Shown: in pieces, positions 13,187 through 15,364 of the stretch
How positions within the stretch are numbered: the first letter of the stretch is position 1
Layout of the letters: every line of letters begins with the position of its first letter
Source of the DNA: Zoogloea sp035335645
GTDB taxonomy: Bacteria > Pseudomonadota > Gammaproteobacteria > Burkholderiales > Rhodocyclaceae
Length of the DNA stretch: 15,364 nucleotides
Direction: 5' to 3'
Assembly (NCBI GenBank): GCA_035335645.1
Contig: DAOQMM010000092.1
Span: 1-15,364 of the forward strand
Notes under the pieces: generated by a model
Told to the model about the DNA's origin: nothing
Database searches by the model: none
What the model saw: the letters and a program-made list of their open reading frames with translations, nothing else
Program-made: the position numbers and the translations under genes

Positions 13187-15280
13187 GTGGCACGGAAGAC
13201 CCCGATCGAGCGCTACCGTAATATCGGTATCTCTGCTCACATCGACGCCGGCAAAACCACCACGACGGAGCGCATCCTTTACTACACGGGTGTGAACCAC
13301 AAGATCGGTGAAGTGCATGATGGCGCCGCCACCATGGACTGGATGGAGCAAGAGCAGGAGCGGGGTATCACCATCACCTCGGCTGCGACCACCTGTTTCT
13401 GGAAGGGCATGGACATGCAATTCCCGGAGCACCGCTTCAACATCATCGACACCCCGGGGCACGTGGACTTCACTATCGAGGTGGAGCGCTCCATGCGTGT
13501 TCTGGACGGTGCCTGCATGGTTTACTGTGCGGTGGGCGGCGTTCAGCCCCAGTCCGAAACCGTGTGGCGTCAGGCGACCAAGTACAAGGTGCCGCGTCTG
13601 GCCTTCGTGAACAAGATGGACCGCTCCGGCGCCAACTTCTTCAAGGTCGTCGACCAGATGAAGACCCGCCTGAAGGCGAACCCGGTGCCCGTCGTGATCC
13701 CCATCGGTGCTGAAGAAAACTTCGCCGGTGTCGTTGATCTGATCAAGATGAAGTCCATCGTCTGGGACGATGCCTCTCAGGGTATGAAGTTCGAATACCA
13801 GGACATCCCCGCGGATCTGGCCGAAACGGCTCAGACCTGGCGCGAGCAGATGGTTGAAGCGGCTGCCGAAGCTTCTGAGGAGCTCATGAACGAGTACCTC
13901 GAGAACGGCGACCTGTCCGAAGAGCGCGTCAAGGAAGGTCTGCGTCAGCGCACCCTGGCGTGCGAGATCCAGCCCATGCTGTGCGGCACCGCCTTCAAGA
14001 ACAAGGGCGTGCAGCGCATGCTCGACGCGGTCATCGAGTTCCTGCCTTCTCCCGTGGATATTCCGCCGGTCAAGGGCGTTGATGACGACGAGAAGGAAGT
14101 GTCCCGCAAGGCGGACGACGCCGAGAAGTTCTCTGCGCTGGCTTTCAAGCTGATGACCGACCCCTTCGTCGGCCAGCTGACCTTCATCCGCGTGTATTCC
14201 GGCGTGCTGAACTCCGGCTCCACTGTGCTGAACTCCGTCAAGAACAAGAAGGAGCGTATCGGTCGTATTCTGCAGATGCACGCCAACAACCGCGAGGAAA
14301 TCAAGGAAGTGCTGGCGGGCGACATCGCGGCGTGTGTGGGCCTGAAGGAAGTCACCACCGGTGAAACCCTGTGCGATCCCGACGCGCCGATCATTCTTGA
14401 GCGCATGATCTTCCCCGACCCCGTGATCCACGTGGCCGTCGAGCCCAAGACCAAGAGCGATCAGGAAAAGATGGGTATCGCCCTGGGTCGTCTGGCAGCC
14501 GAAGATCCGTCCTTCCGCGTGCGCACCGATGAAGAGTCCGGTCAGACCATCATCTCCGGGATGGGCGAGCTGCACCTGGAAATCATCGTCGATCGCATGA
14601 AGCGTGAATTCAACGTGGAAGCCAACGTCGGTGCACCTCAGGTGGCCTACCGCGAATGCATCAAGAAGGCGGTCGAACAGGAAGGCAAGTTCGTCAAGCA
14701 GTCCGGTGGTCGCGGCCAGTTTGGTCACGTCTGGATCAAGATGGAGCCGAGCGAGCCGGGCAAGGGCTACGAGTTCGTCGATGCGATCAAGGGCGGCGTG
14801 GTGCCTCGCGAGTACATCCCCGCGGTGGACAAGGGCCTGCAGGACGCGATCGGCAGCGGCGTGCTCGCCGGCTTCCCGGTGGTGGACGTGAAGTTCACCC
14901 TGTTCGACGGCTCCTACCACGACGTGGACTCCAACGAAAACGCCTTCCGCATGGCGGCTTCCATGGCTTTCAAGGAAGCCATGAAGAAGGCCAGCCCGAC
15001 CCTGCTCGAGCCGATGATGGCCGTCGAGGTGGAAACGCCGGAAGACTACATGGGTAACGTGATGGGCGACCTTTCGTCCCGTCGGGGCATCGTCCAGGGT
15101 ATGGAAGACCTGCCCGGCGGCATGAAGGCGGTCAAGGCGGAGGTGCCGCTGTCCGAGATGTTCGGCTATGCCACCTCGCTGCGTTCCCTGACCCAGGGTC
15201 GCGCCACCTACTCGATGGAATTCAAGCACTACAGCGAAGCGCCCAAGAACGTCGCTGAAGCCGTCATCAACAAGAAGTAA
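13187..15280 (+). CDS. fusA: Elongation factor G
   Basis: EF-G (697 residues; E. coli 704) is the GTPase that drives tRNA-mRNA translocation and, with RRF, ribosome recycling. The start is GTG at 13187 (read as Met), giving MARKTPIERYRNIGISAHID. AGGAAGG (13167-13173) is 13 bases upstream and a second AGG (13176-13178) is eight bases upstream. The GTPase motifs are intact: AHIDAGKTT at 17-25, RGITIT at 59-64, DTPGHVDF at 88-95 with catalytic H92, and NKMD at 142-145. Domain IV has SGGRGQFGHVWI from about 506, and the C-terminus matches domain V. The sequence is canonical FusA rather than the FusB/EF-G2 paralogue, judged from the str-operon context. A tuf gene follows after 29 bases. Confidence 0.98.
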   Translation: MARKTPIERYRNIGISAHIDAGKTTTTERILYYTGVNHKIGEVHDGAATMDWMEQEQERGITITSAATTCFWKGMDMQFPEHRFNIIDTPGHVDFTIEVERSMRVLDGACMVYCAVGGVQPQSETVWRQATKYKVPRLAFVNKMDRSGANFFKVVDQMKTRLKANPVPVVIPIGAEENFAGVVDLIKMKSIVWDDASQGMKFEYQDIPADLAETAQTWREQMVEAAAEASEELMNEYLENGDLSEERVKEGLRQRTLACEIQPMLCGTAFKNKGVQRMLDAVIEFLPSPVDIPPVKGVDDDEKEVSRKADDAEKFSALAFKLMTDPFVGQLTFIRVYSGVLNSGSTVLNSVKNKKERIGRILQMHANNREEIKEVLAGDIAACVGLKEVTTGETLCDPDAPIILERMIFPDPVIHVAVEPKTKSDQEKMGIALGRLAAEDPSFRVRTDEESGQTIISGMGELHLEIIVDRMKREFNVEANVGAPQVAYRECIKKAVEQEGKFVKQSGGRGQFGHVWIKMEPSEPGKGYEFVDAIKGGVVPREYIPAVDKGLQDAIGSGVLAGFPVVDVKFTLFDGSYHDVDSNENAFRMAASMAFKEAMKKASPTLLEPMMAVEVETPEDYMGNVMGDLSSRRGIVQGMEDLPGGMKAVKAEVPLSEMFGYATSLRSLTQGRATYSMEFKHYSEAPKNVAEAVINKK

Positions 15281-15309
15281 TCGAACCCTCAGATCAGGAA
15301 GCTGAAATC

Positions 15310-15364
15310 ATGGCTAAGGAAAAATTTGCGCGGACGAAACCGCACGTAAACGTTGGCACGATCG
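15310..15364 (+). CDS. tuf: Elongation factor Tu, 5' end (partial)
   Basis: The first 18 codons read MAKEKFARTKPHVNVGTI, the standard EF-Tu N-terminus just before the first GTP-binding loop. The gene runs off the window. AGGA (15296-15299) lies ten bases before the ATG. The gene follows fusA by 29 bases, the classic fusA-tuf arrangement of the str operon. It is the second tuf copy: the 3' end of another lies at the start of the window, in the same orientation. Confidence 0.97.
   Translation, partial: MAKEKFARTKPHVNVGTI

Noticed and set aside
13142..15229. Antisense open frame of 695 codons over fusA
   Set aside because: Codon-aligned shadow of fusA with His/Leu/Gly-rich artefact composition.

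Overview
This window is a core housekeeping locus, and every gene is on the + strand. It is the bacterial rif-str cluster: tuf (3' end), tRNA-Trp(CCA), secE, nusG, rplK, rplA, rplJ, rplL, rpoB, rpoC, rpsL, rpsG, fusA, tuf (5' end). The GC-rich sequence, the strong preference for G/C at third codon positions, a 117-residue SecE with three predicted membrane segments, a 1377-residue RpoB and the unbroken order with a tuf gene at each end point to a betaproteobacterium. A Rhodocyclales-type organism is my best guess, by inference only, since no search could be run.

Region by region. Positions 1-183 hold the end of one tuf gene, a perfect 13-bp hairpin and the tryptophan tRNA. Positions 209-1092 hold secE (protein export) and nusG (transcription elongation), which overlap by four bases. 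Positions 1188-3477 hold the stalk and GTPase-centre ribosomal proteins L11, L1, L10 and L7/L12. A 225-base gap before rplJ carries a recognisable L10-type autoregulatory leader. Positions 3478-3674 hold a good intrinsic terminator followed by two further structured elements, which fits a partial-termination and processing zone before rpoB. Positions 3675-12062 hold rpoB and rpoC, with all catalytic and zinc-binding motifs intact. Positions 12059-12192 hold a strong sigma70-like promoter overlapping the rpoC stop codon, a GC-rich discriminator, and a leader ending in a terminator-like hairpin just before rpsL. Positions 12193-15280 hold rpsL, rpsG and fusA. The second tuf gene starts at 15310 and runs off the end.

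Together the genes make the catalytic core of RNA polymerase, an elongation factor that links it to the ribosome, the ribosomal proteins of the factor-binding stalk and decoding centre, both main elongation factors, a tRNA and one translocon subunit. The expected controls are L10 feedback, attenuation between rplL and rpoB, and a growth-rate-responsive promoter for the str genes.

I found no mobile element, CRISPR array, phage gene, accessory system or unexplained coding gene. The very long antisense open frames, including one covering all of rpoC, are by-products of codon bias. The points that repay a second look are in the intergenic RNA structures and in codon usage. I do not see a new biological system here.
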